Positions 54,716-63,650 of a stretch of 64,000 bases of DNA are shown one piece after another. Numbering within the stretch: position 1 is the stretch's first letter; every line of letters begins with the position of its first letter. The notes under the pieces are model-generated. The model searched no databases. It worked only from the letters and a program-made list of their open reading frames with translations, and was not told where the DNA came from. This DNA is from Cesiribacteraceae bacterium YIM B00369 (lineage in GTDB: Bacteria > Bacteroidota > Bacteroidia > Cytophagales > Cyclobacteriaceae), in assembly GCA_017948555.1 (NCBI GenBank), contig JAFMYY010000004.1:186001-250000 (forward strand), in the 5' to 3' direction. Position numbers and translations under genes: made by a program.

Positions 54716-55459
54716 TTAAACCAGGTAAAAGAAGGTAAAAACAAATACCCAAACAAGGTCTACAAAGTGCCAGTACAAACCTACTTTTTCAACCATTTCG
54801 TAATGCCCGCGGCGGTGGTAAGTACCTACAGCAGTATGATAAAATATAATCATCAACAGAATAACACCGCTTAGTACGTGGGTACCATGAAAACCGGTAA
54901 TAAAGAAAAACAAATCGGCAAACAGCTGAGGCCCGTATTCATTCACGGCAAGATTAGCACCATGTATAACTGTACCATCGGCAAGGGTAAGCCCATTTTC
55001 AGTACCATGGATAAAGTGAGACCATTCCCATGCCTGGCAACCAAGGAAGGTGGCTCCGCCTACAATTGTCCAGAGAAGATATTTGGTTACAGCTGCGCGG
55101 TCCATTCTATGACCTGCCTCCACTGCAAGAACCATTGTTACACTACTCATGATCAGGATAAAGGTCATTATACCTACAAACACCAGCGGTGCGTGCACAT
55201 GCAGGAAAGGTACGGCATCAAATACCATTTCAGGTACCGGCCATACACTTTGTGAAGGTGCATAATCTTCCAGACTACCCTGGAAGGCAGGATTACTAAA
55301 CCGGATATATCCATACCCAATAAGGAATGCTGAAAAAGTGAAAGCATCTGAAAGAAGGAAAAACCACATCATCAGCTTTCCGTAACTCGCCTTAAAAGGC
55401 GATTGTCCACCATCCCAAATACTTCGTTTCGGATTTTTTAAGGAAACCTCCGTTGCCAT
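54716..55459 (-). CDS. ctaE: Cytochrome c oxidase subunit III (first copy, 247 aa)
   Basis: This 247-residue protein has about six membrane segments. The family signature is in the C-terminal half: FITGFHGTHVLSGVILLMI, then GHYEMVEKVGLYWHFVDLVW. The conserved WEWSHFIHG segment lies in the middle. Subunit III stabilises the catalytic subunit I and is thought to aid oxygen and proton entry. A second, shorter subunit III gene lies immediately upstream in the same operon, an arrangement usual in Bacteroidota. Confidence 0.93.
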   Translation of the reverse strand: MATEVSLKNPKRSIWDGGQSPFKASYGKLMMWFFLLSDAFTFSAFLIGYGYIRFSNPAFQGSLEDYAPSQSVWPVPEMVFDAVPFLHVHAPLVFVGIMTFILIMSSVTMVLAVEAGHRMDRAAVTKYLLWTIVGGATFLGCQAWEWSHFIHGTENGLTLADGTVIHGANLAVNEYGPQLFADLFFFITGFHGTHVLSGVILLMIIFYHTAVGTYHRRGHYEMVEKVGLYWHFVDLVWVFVFTFFYLV

Positions 55460-55500
55460 AATTAAAGTTTAATACAAGTTGATACGATTATACAAGGTAA

Positions 55501-56103
55501 TTAGTTGAATTGCAAAAAGAAGAACAAATAAAGCCAAAGCCCGTCAAGGAAATGCCAGAAGGTGGCGCACATTTCCATAGAAGCCATGTTTCTGGAATGC
55601 ACTTTATACCTGAAGGCCTTTACCAGAACAACCAGAAGGAAAATAAGACCTGCCGTAATATGGAGTCCATGCATAAACGGTAATACATAGGTAAAAGAAT
55701 CAATTACTGTGCCTCCCACAAATTCCACTTCATTAGCTTTTAAGCTGTCAAAGCCCTGAAACTGCAGCACGAGAAATATAACGCCTAATATGAAAGTTGC
55801 CGCAGTAAATGCTTTAACCTGTCCTATATTATCCTTTTTTCCTGAGCGATAAGCCAGATGCATGCTGATACTGCTCAAAACCAGTAAAACAGTGGATACC
55901 GTAAATACCCCCGGTAATTCCACAGCCATTCCTGCACCATCAGCCTGAGCAACGATAAACGTACTTGTCCACCCGGCAAACATCATAACTGTGGTTACAA
56001 TAAATAACCATACAATGAATTTTTGCGGGTGCATGGAAAGAGGGGCCTGAGCCTGCTCTGCTTGCGTTAAATTAAGATTATTTTCCATAGCCATTTCCAA
56101 CAT
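55501..56103 (-). CDS. Cytochrome c oxidase subunit III (second copy, 200 aa)
   Basis: This 200-residue protein has five membrane segments and the subunit III signature FMHGLHITAGLIFLLVVLV followed by MEMCATFWHFLDGLWLYLFF. It lacks the first two helices of longer forms, as the COX3/CyoC short type does. Its ATG (56103) overlaps the ctaB stop codon by one base (TAATG), indicating translational coupling; ATG 56088 (MENNLN) is an alternative. It pairs with the 247-residue copy downstream. Confidence 0.92.
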   Translation of the reverse strand: MLEMAMENNLNLTQAEQAQAPLSMHPQKFIVWLFIVTTVMMFAGWTSTFIVAQADGAGMAVELPGVFTVSTVLLVLSSISMHLAYRSGKKDNIGQVKAFTAATFILGVIFLVLQFQGFDSLKANEVEFVGGTVIDSFTYVLPFMHGLHITAGLIFLLVVLVKAFRYKVHSRNMASMEMCATFWHFLDGLWLYLFFFLQFN

Positions 56104-57002
56104 TAAATTTTATCCAACAAAAAGGCAATCTGTACAACCGGAAGATACAAAAAGGAACCAAACATAATTTTCAAAGCTGCTTTCCTGCCCGGGTCACGCA
56201 TAAGCTGAAAAGTTTGCGCAAGAAACAGAACACCACAAACTGTAACCACAATAGCTGAATCGAATCCTGTTATACCAAACTTAGCAGGTAATAAGCCCAG
56301 TGGAATCAGGAAAAGTGTATAGGTCATTATTTGTACGGCCGTATTAAAATTCTTTTCGCCACCCAGCGGAAGCATTTTGAATCCGGCTTTTTTATAATCT
56401 TCATCAGCAACCCAGGCAATTGCCCAGAAATGAGGAAACTGCCATATAAACTGAATTCCAAATATTATCAGGGCTTCAGCTGAAATAACCCCTGTAGCTG
56501 CGGTCCAACCTAAAAGCGGAGGAAGTGCTCCGGGGATAGCCCCCACTAAAACAGCAAGAGGTCCTACCCTTTTCATGGGTGTATATACAAAACTATACAA
56601 CACCATAGAAATAACAGATAGCAGGGTAGTAAGCAAATTGGTATAAAGCAGAAGTAATCCTAAACCGGTTACACCAATTAATGCAGCAAATGCATATGCT
56701 TCTGAAACACTAAGCCTGCCCGTTGGCAACGGACGGTTTTTAGTTCTTTCCATCAGCCTGTCATAATCCTTCTCAGCTATCTGGTTAAGCGTAATGGAAG
56801 CTCCGCTCACAAGGAAACCCCCAATGCTCAAAACAGTTAAAGTAAACCAGTCAATTGGTCCTTTAGATGCCAGTACAAATCCGAAAGATGAAGAAAAAGC
56901 TACCAGAAATGAAAGCCTGAATTTAACAAGTTCACTAAAGGCTTTCGCTTTTTCTGCAAGGTAACTTCCTGTTCCTATCTCCCCACTTCCTGCAATAAAC
57001 AT
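56103..57002 (-). CDS. ctaB: Protoheme IX farnesyltransferase (heme O synthase)
   Basis: This 299-residue UbiA-family membrane protein adds a farnesyl group to heme B to make heme O, the first step to heme A. The prenyl-diphosphate motif appears as NQIAEKDYDRLMERTKNRPL at about residues 73-92. The second conserved block is WQFPHFWAIAWVADEDYKKAGFKML (WQFPHFWAI and DEDYKKAG). Around eight to nine membrane segments follow the usual pattern. The gene overlaps the 3' end of ctaA by 28 bases and couples to the second subunit III gene. It sits beside heme A synthase and the aa3 subunits, as expected. Confidence 0.96.
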   Translation of the reverse strand: MFIAGSGEIGTGSYLAEKAKAFSELVKFRLSFLVAFSSSFGFVLASKGPIDWFTLTVLSIGGFLVSGASITLNQIAEKDYDRLMERTKNRPLPTGRLSVSEAYAFAALIGVTGLGLLLLYTNLLTTLLSVISMVLYSFVYTPMKRVGPLAVLVGAIPGALPPLLGWTAATGVISAEALIIFGIQFIWQFPHFWAIAWVADEDYKKAGFKMLPLGGEKNFNTAVQIMTYTLFLIPLGLLPAKFGITGFDSAIVVTVCGVLFLAQTFQLMRDPGRKAALKIMFGSFLYLPVVQIAFLLDKI

Positions 57003-58087
57003 GCTTCTGAATTTAATAAGTTTCTATTTCGATTAATACTACTTCTAACAAGTAATACCAGGTAAAACTGGATTCCGAACAGCACTGTGCCAAATAACAA
57101 ATGTAACGGTTGCATAAATGCAGGTATGGCAAAGTAGGCCATTATCACACCACTAAGGATTTCCAGCCCTACAACCGCAAGTAATATTGCTGACCAGTTA
57201 ACCAATTGCGAACCAGATGCCCCAAATTTACGAACTATATAAAACAATAGCAGATGTAAAATGAAAATTAACAGGGAAAAGGACCTGTGAATGTAAAAAG
57301 AAATCCCGGATTCCTGAATCCAGACCTCTCTGTTCATATACCCATGTGTTATTGCTGCCTCGTCAATCCCTTCCCTTACCTGCGTACCAAGTACAATTTG
57401 TAGAACTGAAAAAGAAAGTAACACCACCAATAACAGATTAAGCTGCTTCCCTGCCTTCTCAGGTATTTCTGATTCAGCACTCCCACTGGCTCTGTAGGCT
57501 CCCCAAATAAGTAAAGCCACAATTACCAGTGCAGGCAACATATGCACTGTAACCATCCAGGGCAACAAATTGGTAGATACAACAATGGATCCTAACCAAC
57601 CCTGAAAAACAACAAGTAAAAGAGCTGCAAGAGAGGCCCAAAAAACACCAGGTAATTTTTTGCGGATTTTAACAGACATGAAAAAGGTTGCAATAATTAA
57701 AAAACCAATGCATACCCCCACGAGTCTGTTTACATATTCAATCCAGGTTTTTACTGGGTTAAAATCTGCTTCCTGTAAAATGGACTCATCTTCCCGCAAT
57801 TCCTTTGCTAATGAGGAAGCACCAAAAACTTCCAGCATATCAGCAAACCTCTGGTTCTTCTGATCCCGCTTCCGGGAATAAATTTCTTTGTAATCAGAAG
57901 GGAGCTGGCCGGCCGATGTAGGCGGAACCCAGCTCCCAAAACATTTTGGCCAGTCAGGACAACCCATTCCGGAACCGGAACTCCGCACGATTCCCCCGAC
58001 TAAAATCAACAGGTAAACTGCTGCAATGGTAATTACAGCAAGTTTACCATATTGATGTTTTTGCTTATTAATGTTTTGTTTCGTCAT
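56975..58087 (-). CDS. ctaA: Heme A synthase (COX15/CtaA family)
   Basis: This 370-residue protein converts heme O to heme A. It has about eight membrane segments. Characteristic pieces are VRSSGSGMGCPDWPKCFGSW near the N-terminus with its cysteine pair, WIEYVNRLVGVCIGF with the EYxNR motif, and paired helices with heme-ligand His in TVHML, THGYMNRE, FYIHRS and PLHLLFG. It overlaps the 3' end of the subunit I gene by 20 bases and ctaB by 28, so the run is tightly coupled. The C-terminus ends in a short hydrophilic tail. Confidence 0.94.
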   Translation of the reverse strand: MTKQNINKQKHQYGKLAVITIAAVYLLILVGGIVRSSGSGMGCPDWPKCFGSWVPPTSAGQLPSDYKEIYSRKRDQKNQRFADMLEVFGASSLAKELREDESILQEADFNPVKTWIEYVNRLVGVCIGFLIIATFFMSVKIRKKLPGVFWASLAALLLVVFQGWLGSIVVSTNLLPWMVTVHMLPALVIVALLIWGAYRASGSAESEIPEKAGKQLNLLLVVLLSFSVLQIVLGTQVREGIDEAAITHGYMNREVWIQESGISFYIHRSFSLLIFILHLLLFYIVRKFGASGSQLVNWSAILLAVVGLEILSGVIMAYFAIPAFMQPLHLLFGTVLFGIQFYLVLLVRSSINRNRNLLNSEACLLQEVGR

Positions 58088-59954
58088 CCACGATTATAGA
58101 ATCATCATCTTTCTCCCTGTCAATCATTTCATTCTCATGAGGCAGATTGGATTCCGGTGTCATAGCATAAGGAATATTCTGTGGAATATAATCCTCGCGG
58201 GCACCTGGCTTACTGTAGTCATAAGGCCAGCGGTAAACAGTAGGGATTTCGCCCGGCCAGTTACCATGACCTGGTTCAACAGGTGTAGTCCATTCGAGTG
58301 TATTGGATTTCCATGGGTTTGCAGAAGCCCTGCGACCAAGGAACATACTATAGAAGAAGTTGAATATAAATATTGCCTGCGCTGAGAAGGTTAGAATAGC
58401 GGCAACAGTTACGAACATATTCAAATCAGTAAATCCACTGAAGGCATCGAAATTGGTAAATGAATAATACCTTCTCGGGAAACCGGCTATACCAATGTAG
58501 TGAAGCGGGAAGAACACCAGATAAACACCGATAAAGGTGGCCCAGAAGTGGGCATAACCAAGCTTCTCATCCATCATTCGGCCGAACATTTTCGGGAACC
58601 AATGGTAAATACCTGCCATCATTCCAAAGAATGCCGCACTACCCATTACGAGGTGAAAGTGAGCAATTACGAAGTAAGTATCGTGTAACTGAACGTCAAT
58701 GGCCGCATTACCAAGGTGAATACCCGTTAAACCACCGGAGATGAATACAGATACGAAACCAATGGAGAAAAGCATACCTGTAGTAAAGATAAGGTTACCA
58801 CGCCACAGGGTTGTAAGGTAGTTAAATACCTTAACCGCCGACGGAACCGCAATAATAAGGGTCAGGAACATAAATACTGACCCAAGGAAAGGGTTCATAC
58901 CTGACACAAACATATGGTGGGCCCATACCACGAATGAAAGAACCGAAATACCTAAGAGGGAGCCGATCATAGCTCTGTATCCGAAAATAGGCTTTCTTGC
59001 ATTAGTGGCCATTACTTCTGATACAATACCAAAAGAAGGCAGAATTACGATATATACTTCAGGGTGACCAAGGAACCAGAATAAGTGCTGGAACAACAGC
59101 GGGCTTCCACCCACATGAGGTAAAGCTTCTCCTGCAATATAAATATCAGAAAGGAAGAAGGATGTACCGAAACTCCGGTCAAAGATCAGTAATAAGGCAG
59201 CTGATAGTAACACAGGGAAAGCAAGCAAACCAAGTATGGCTGTTAATAAAAGCGCCCATACTGTTAATGGCATTTTGGAAAATGACATTCCCCTGGTACG
59301 AAGGTTTATAATGGTGGAAATATAGTTAATACCACCTAATAACTGTGAAGCAATGAATATAGCCATTGAAATCAGCCACAGCGTCATACCCAGCTTAGAA
59401 CCGGACATAGCCTGAGGCAGGGCACTCAATGGAGGGTAAGATGTCCAGCCACCTGCAGCAGGACCAGTCTGAATAAATAAACTAAAGAACATGACAACGC
59501 TGGCTAAGAAGAAAAACCAGAACGACAGCATATTCATAAAACCAGAGGCCATATCGCGTGCTCCGATTTGTAAAGGAATAAGGTAATTCGCAAAGGTTCC
59601 GCTTAGTCCTGCTGTTAGCACAAAGAACACCATAATGGTTCCGTGCATTGTTACCATTGCCAGGTAGAACTCCGAATCAAGGCTGCCGGTGCTGGATATC
59701 CAGTCTCCTAAAAGCCAGCGTAAAGGAGCAAAGTTCATGTCCTGGAAACCTAACTGCAAACGGAAAAGAATTGAAAGCCCTCCTCCTATTATTGCCCAGA
59801 AGATACCGGAAACAAGAAACTGCTTTCCGATCATTTTATGATCAGTAGTAAAAATGTATTTACTGATGAAGGACTGATGGTGCGCATGATCATCATGAGC
59901 ATGTGCATCAGAATGCCCTCCAGTATGTGTTTTCTCTACATTAATGGTCGCCAT
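58068..59954 (-). CDS. ctaD: Cytochrome c oxidase subunit I
   Basis: This 628-residue catalytic subunit has twelve membrane segments. Heme a and a3/CuB ligands are visible in VTMHGTIMVFF, in HPEVYIVILPSFG with the cross-linked His and Tyr, in VWAHHMFVSG with the CuB His pair, and in HDTYFVIAHFHLVMG. The Tyr in HPEVY marks the A-type oxidases. An N-terminal His-rich stretch (THTGGHSDAHAHDDHAHH) precedes the first helix. It follows subunit II by 23 bases and overlaps ctaA. It reduces oxygen to water while pumping protons. Confidence 0.98.
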   Translation of the reverse strand: MATINVEKTHTGGHSDAHAHDDHAHHQSFISKYIFTTDHKMIGKQFLVSGIFWAIIGGGLSILFRLQLGFQDMNFAPLRWLLGDWISSTGSLDSEFYLAMVTMHGTIMVFFVLTAGLSGTFANYLIPLQIGARDMASGFMNMLSFWFFFLASVVMFFSLFIQTGPAAGGWTSYPPLSALPQAMSGSKLGMTLWLISMAIFIASQLLGGINYISTIINLRTRGMSFSKMPLTVWALLLTAILGLLAFPVLLSAALLLIFDRSFGTSFFLSDIYIAGEALPHVGGSPLLFQHLFWFLGHPEVYIVILPSFGIVSEVMATNARKPIFGYRAMIGSLLGISVLSFVVWAHHMFVSGMNPFLGSVFMFLTLIIAVPSAVKVFNYLTTLWRGNLIFTTGMLFSIGFVSVFISGGLTGIHLGNAAIDVQLHDTYFVIAHFHLVMGSAAFFGMMAGIYHWFPKMFGRMMDEKLGYAHFWATFIGVYLVFFPLHYIGIAGFPRRYYSFTNFDAFSGFTDLNMFVTVAAILTFSAQAIFIFNFFYSMFLGRRASANPWKSNTLEWTTPVEPGHGNWPGEIPTVYRWPYDYSKPGAREDYIPQNIPYAMTPESNLPHENEMIDREKDDDSIIVDDETKH

Positions 59955-59977
59955 ATCTTAAAATTTTGCTCTGTTGC

Positions 59978-61057
59978 TTAATTCTGACTTAATTCTACAC
60001 TCTTTGCTTCCTTCACGTCAGTTTCCATTCCTGATTTTATTTTTGCCAGCTCACGCAGTTCTGCCGGTACAAATGAAAGATATTCAGGATTTGTTTTCAG
60101 GAAAGTTTGCTCTTTTTGTTCTGCAAACCATTTTGCATATTCTTCAGGCTCTAAAACAACTACAGTAAGCCTCATAGAAAAGTGGCCGCGACCACATACC
60201 TCTGCACAGGCCAGTTCATAGTTAAAATCAGGATTTTTAAGTTCTTCCCTCATTTCCGCAGTAGTCTTTGTTGGAATAAACCACATCCTGGTAGGCATTC
60301 CGGGCATTGCATCCATTTTCTGACGGAAGTGTGGAAGGTAAACACTGTGAAGCACATCCCTTGCCCTGATTTTTATTTCAACAGGACGTCCTTTTGGCAA
60401 AGTAATTTCCCTTGGCATAAAATCATCAAAGGCATTTGCATCTGCAAAGTCAATTCCCATCAGGTTAGTAGGATCAACTAATTTGTAGTTGAAGGCGCCT
60501 AATTGTCCGTCTTCACCGGCATACCTGAAAGCCCAGGCAAACTGATAGCCCAAAAGTTCAATTACCTCTGCATCTTCCGGAGCCGCGTCTGTAATTTTAT
60601 TCCATACCTTAAATCCGCCAAAAACCAGTATGGTCAATACAATGGCAGGAATAATAGTCCAGATAACTTCCAGTTTAGTGTTATCGGGATAAAAGGTAGC
60701 TACCTGTCCTTTTTTATACTGATATTTAAAAGAGAAAACAAACAGTAAAATCTGAGTCAGGATAAATACAGAAACCGTAATCCAGGTTGTAGCCCAGAAA
60801 ATTGATTCATAATCATCTGCGTGTTCCGAAGCAAATGGCAACTGATAACTTTCATACGCTGAAAAAGAGTAATAAAAGAACCATCCGCCAAAAACAACAA
60901 GAAACACAAGGAAAAGGATTGCATTGACCTTATTACTCTTCGACACCCTCACCTTGTCGGTACCTCTTGCAACGTTAACAAGAGAGTAAATCCGGAAGAT
61001 AAGCAGGAGAACGGCAATAAGAACAACAGCACCTAAAGCTAATAATATACCAAACAT
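59978..61057 (-). CDS. ctaC: Cytochrome c oxidase subunit II
   Basis: This 359-residue protein carries the binuclear CuA centre that takes electrons from cytochrome c. An extra N-terminal helix (LLALGAVVLIAVLLLIF) and a second one precede the usual two-helix hairpin (WITVSVFILTQILLFVF and VIWTIIPAIVLTILVFGG). The cupredoxin domain has the ligands His in VLHSVYLPHFRQ and CAEVCGRGHFSMRL with both Cys, the His and the Met. There is no fused cytochrome c domain, so the electron donor is separate, probably the ActE or another mono-heme cytochrome. It lies 35 bases after actF, linking complex III and oxidase genes. Confidence 0.97.
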   Translation of the reverse strand: MFGILLALGAVVLIAVLLLIFRIYSLVNVARGTDKVRVSKSNKVNAILFLVFLVVFGGWFFYYSFSAYESYQLPFASEHADDYESIFWATTWITVSVFILTQILLFVFSFKYQYKKGQVATFYPDNTKLEVIWTIIPAIVLTILVFGGFKVWNKITDAAPEDAEVIELLGYQFAWAFRYAGEDGQLGAFNYKLVDPTNLMGIDFADANAFDDFMPREITLPKGRPVEIKIRARDVLHSVYLPHFRQKMDAMPGMPTRMWFIPTKTTAEMREELKNPDFNYELACAEVCGRGHFSMRLTVVVLEPEEYAKWFAEQKEQTFLKTNPEYLSFVPAELRELAKIKSGMETDVKEAKSVELSQN

Positions 61058-61092
61058 GCCTTTATAGAATTAGTGTTAAAACCTGAACTAAA

Positions 61093-62454
61093 TTAAATAT
61101 GATGGTGAATACTTTCTTCCAGCATCGGGTGATTCTTTTGCACAAGAGCTGATTTGGAAAGAGTTACAAATGTAACAAAAAGGAAAGCACATCCATACAC
61201 CATAAGCATTCCAATTTCTAAAAGACCAATACCTCCCTCGTCTTTCATTACACCCGGTGTTATCATCAGGTAAAAATCAAGCCAGTGTCCGAAGATAATG
61301 ATTGCACAAACAATCTTCAGGAATATCGGAAGGCGTTTAGCATCTCTTGTCATTAACACAAAGAAAGGGAACACAAAGTTCACAATCAGGTTAAGGAAAA
61401 ATACCGGTGCATATTTATCATTGCTCAACCTTTCTATATAGTAAATAGATTCTTCAGGAATGTTGGCATAATAGATCAGCAGGAACTGCGAAAACCAGAT
61501 ATATGTCCAGAAAATACTGAAAGCAAAAACAAATTTACCTAAATCGTGCAGGTGGTTTGCATTTACTATTTTAAGATATCCATAGTCTTTTAACATTACA
61601 ACCAGGAAGGTAATTAAAGCAAGACCTGACACCCACCAGCTGGCAAATACATACCAGCCAAACATGGTACTGAACCAGTGAGGGTCTACAGACATTACCC
61701 AGTCCCAGGCAGATGTGGAAGATGTTACAGCAAACAAAACAATAAAGATGGCTGAATATTTTCTTAAGGCATACCAGTAGCTTGTTCCACCATGTAAATC
61801 TTCCTGAAGTGATTGTTTACGGATAATAAAGAAGGCTCCTGTCCAGATAACGAAATATGCAACCATTCTTCCGATATAGAAGAAGGTATTTAGATACCCT
61901 TCCTTACCTGCTATGACTTCATCATAATCAGGACTGGCAGGATCAAAAAGATATTCATGGGTCCAGTGAAACAGGTCATGTCCACCTAACAGGAATACAA
62001 CAAGCATAAGCACACCTGCTATAGGAAGCCAGGCAGCCATAGCTAAAGGAACTCTTAAAATACCTGCAGACCAGCCAGCCTGTGCCACATATTGTATAGC
62101 AACAAAGAACAAACCTATAACTGCAAAACCGGTAAAGTATACATTGTTTATCCAGAGGTTTGCATACAGGCGTCTTAACCAGACCGGATGCTCTCCCCCA
62201 TGCGCCGCTTCGTCATGTACAGTAGGGTCACCCGTACCATCATGCGCTATTTCATTGGAACGGCCATCACTGGCTTCCATTTCTATATGTGCACCTTCAG
62301 TTCCATGTCCTTCAGCTCCATGGTCACTCCCGGCCATTGACTGCCAGATTCCGAGGCCTGCTATTACCAGCCCTACAACAAGAAGTATTCCTAAAATCTT
62401 CTTAAGCTTAGCAGTAAAAATAAATTGCTCTTCCTTCGTAATATGAATTTCCAT
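61093..62454 (-). CDS. actF: Alternative complex III quinol:cytochrome c oxidoreductase subunit ActF
   Basis: This protein of about 453 residues has ten or so membrane segments and belongs to the NrfD/PsrC-like quinone-binding subunits. Typical pieces are VYFTGFAVIGLFFVAIQYVA, FHWTHEYLFDPASPDYDEV, SSTSAWDWVMSVDPHWFSTM and NIPEESIYYIERL. I chose ATG 62454 (MEIHITKEEQF), 5 bases after the actE stop. The frame is open to 62505, which would overlap actE by 46 bases. A His/Glu-rich loop (DHGAEGHGTEGAHIE) follows the first helix. The subunit binds menaquinol and may take part in proton translocation. Confidence 0.93.
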   Translation of the reverse strand: MEIHITKEEQFIFTAKLKKILGILLVVGLVIAGLGIWQSMAGSDHGAEGHGTEGAHIEMEASDGRSNEIAHDGTGDPTVHDEAAHGGEHPVWLRRLYANLWINNVYFTGFAVIGLFFVAIQYVAQAGWSAGILRVPLAMAAWLPIAGVLMLVVFLLGGHDLFHWTHEYLFDPASPDYDEVIAGKEGYLNTFFYIGRMVAYFVIWTGAFFIIRKQSLQEDLHGGTSYWYALRKYSAIFIVLFAVTSSTSAWDWVMSVDPHWFSTMFGWYVFASWWVSGLALITFLVVMLKDYGYLKIVNANHLHDLGKFVFAFSIFWTYIWFSQFLLIYYANIPEESIYYIERLSNDKYAPVFFLNLIVNFVFPFFVLMTRDAKRLPIFLKIVCAIIIFGHWLDFYLMITPGVMKDEGGIGLLEIGMLMVYGCAFLFVTFVTLSKSALVQKNHPMLEESIHHHI

Positions 62455-62459
62455 GAAAC

Positions 62460-63104
62460 TTACTGTTGTTTTTGAAGTGTTTGAACATAACGTACGATCT
62501 TCCATCTTTCTTCAGGATCTACCTGTGAAGCATAAGGCCACATGCGACCCTGTCCATGGGTGATCACATGGAAAATATGACCTTCTGTCATTTCAGCATA
62601 GCGTCCTGCCGAAAAGTTAGGAACACCTTTGTAGACTTCACCCACAGGACCATCGCCAGCGCCCGCTCCACCGTGGCATGGGGAACAGAAGTTATCATAT
62701 AACAGCCTTCCGCCGGCAAGAATTTCTTCATTTTCAGGAAGAGGATTTCTCAGCGTCTGAGCAGCAAGGTCAAGATAATATGTACTTCCTGCTGTATCTT
62801 TAGGATAGCGGTAAGGAAGCGAACCGGCCCTTTTAACAGTATTTTCAGCCGGTTCCCGCATAGTCATGCGGTTTGGGTTGTGAGGATTTGAATTATAAAA
62901 TTCAGCTGTCTGGTTTCCTGAAGAAGATAACCATCCTCCTGCTGATTCATCCGTAATTTGGCTCAGAGGCTCATAAGGAACAGAGTGGTACATCTGCGGA
63001 GCATATTCTGTACCAGGATAATCTCCGTTTGCACTACAGGCCGATAGTCCTGCAACTACAAGAATGCAACCTGCCAAGCTTTTCAGTTCAGATTTATATA
63101 ACAT
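62460..63104 (-). CDS. actE: Alternative complex III cytochrome c subunit ActE
   Basis: This is a mono-heme cytochrome c lipoprotein. The heme motif is CSPCH in DNFCSPCHGGAGAGDGPVG, and a downstream Met in HGQGRMWPYASQ is the likely sixth ligand. Starting at ATG 63104 gives MLYKSELKSLAGCILVVAG followed by the lipobox LSAC; the upstream ATG 63140 would overlap actD by 20 bases and add a hydrophilic extension. Length is about 214 residues. It passes electrons from the quinol-oxidising part of the complex to the oxidase. Confidence 0.93.
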   Translation of the reverse strand: MLYKSELKSLAGCILVVAGLSACSANGDYPGTEYAPQMYHSVPYEPLSQITDESAGGWLSSSGNQTAEFYNSNPHNPNRMTMREPAENTVKRAGSLPYRYPKDTAGSTYYLDLAAQTLRNPLPENEEILAGGRLLYDNFCSPCHGGAGAGDGPVGEVYKGVPNFSAGRYAEMTEGHIFHVITHGQGRMWPYASQVDPEERWKIVRYVQTLQKQQ

Positions 63105-63120
63105 TTTCTTTTCAGTGTTA

Positions 63121-63648
63121 TTATTCAAAGCTTTTGTCATTCACTTCAACCGCACCACTATCTTTAAGAATCTGGCGAAGTTGATCTGCCGGAGTTGGAT
63201 TTGATGCCAGATTAAGCGCCATTACGTGCATATCATCTGTAGACCGCAAATCAAAAATCCTTGGCTTTCCATAAGGCTTCAGGTTGCTTACCACAAAAAA
63301 GCAGCCCACCATACCAAATGCCGATATAAGTACTGTTAACTCAAAAGTAACAGGAATAAAGTCAGGTATAGCAGCAAAGTCCTTACCACCTATTATCATT
63401 GGCCAGTCAATAGCCAGCATATAAATCTGCATGGTAAGGGCAAGCGTTGTACCCAGCAAGCCAAAAAGAAAGGCAGCTACAGGAAGGCGTGAGCGCTTAT
63501 ACCCAAGAGCCTCATCTAAACCGTGAACAGGAAAGGGCGAATATACCTCTTCTATTTTTACGCCACTTTTTCTTACCTTATGGACTGCCTCCATTAAGAC
63601 ATCCTCGTCGTTAAATAGACCGACAATATAATTCTGTGATGCTGCCAT
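63121..63648 (-). CDS. actD: Alternative complex III subunit ActD (DUF3341)
   Basis: This 175-residue protein matches the DUF3341 pattern. It has an N-terminal soluble part (YIVGLFNDEDVLMEAVHKVRKSGVKIEEVYSPFPVHGLD), then two membrane helices (LPVAAFLFGLLGTTLALTMQ and PVTFELTVLISAFGMVGCFF), and a C-terminal soluble tail with RSTDDMHVMAL. It has no cofactor motif; in solved complexes ActD is a scaffold bound to the membrane subunits. It sits two bases after actC and overlaps the longest reading of actE. Confidence 0.94.
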   Translation of the reverse strand: MAASQNYIVGLFNDEDVLMEAVHKVRKSGVKIEEVYSPFPVHGLDEALGYKRSRLPVAAFLFGLLGTTLALTMQIYMLAIDWPMIIGGKDFAAIPDFIPVTFELTVLISAFGMVGCFFVVSNLKPYGKPRIFDLRSTDDMHVMALNLASNPTPADQLRQILKDSGAVEVNDKSFE

Positions 63649-63650
63649 CT

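Noticed and set aside
54716-56103. Two subunit III genes as an anomaly or recent duplication
   Set aside because: The two proteins differ strongly in length and sequence, and this pairing is normal in Bacteroidota oxidase operons.
62455-62505. Longer N-terminus for ActF
   Set aside because: It would overlap actE by 46 bases and adds a hydrophilic stretch read from the actE coding frame; ATG 62454 sits right after the actE stop.
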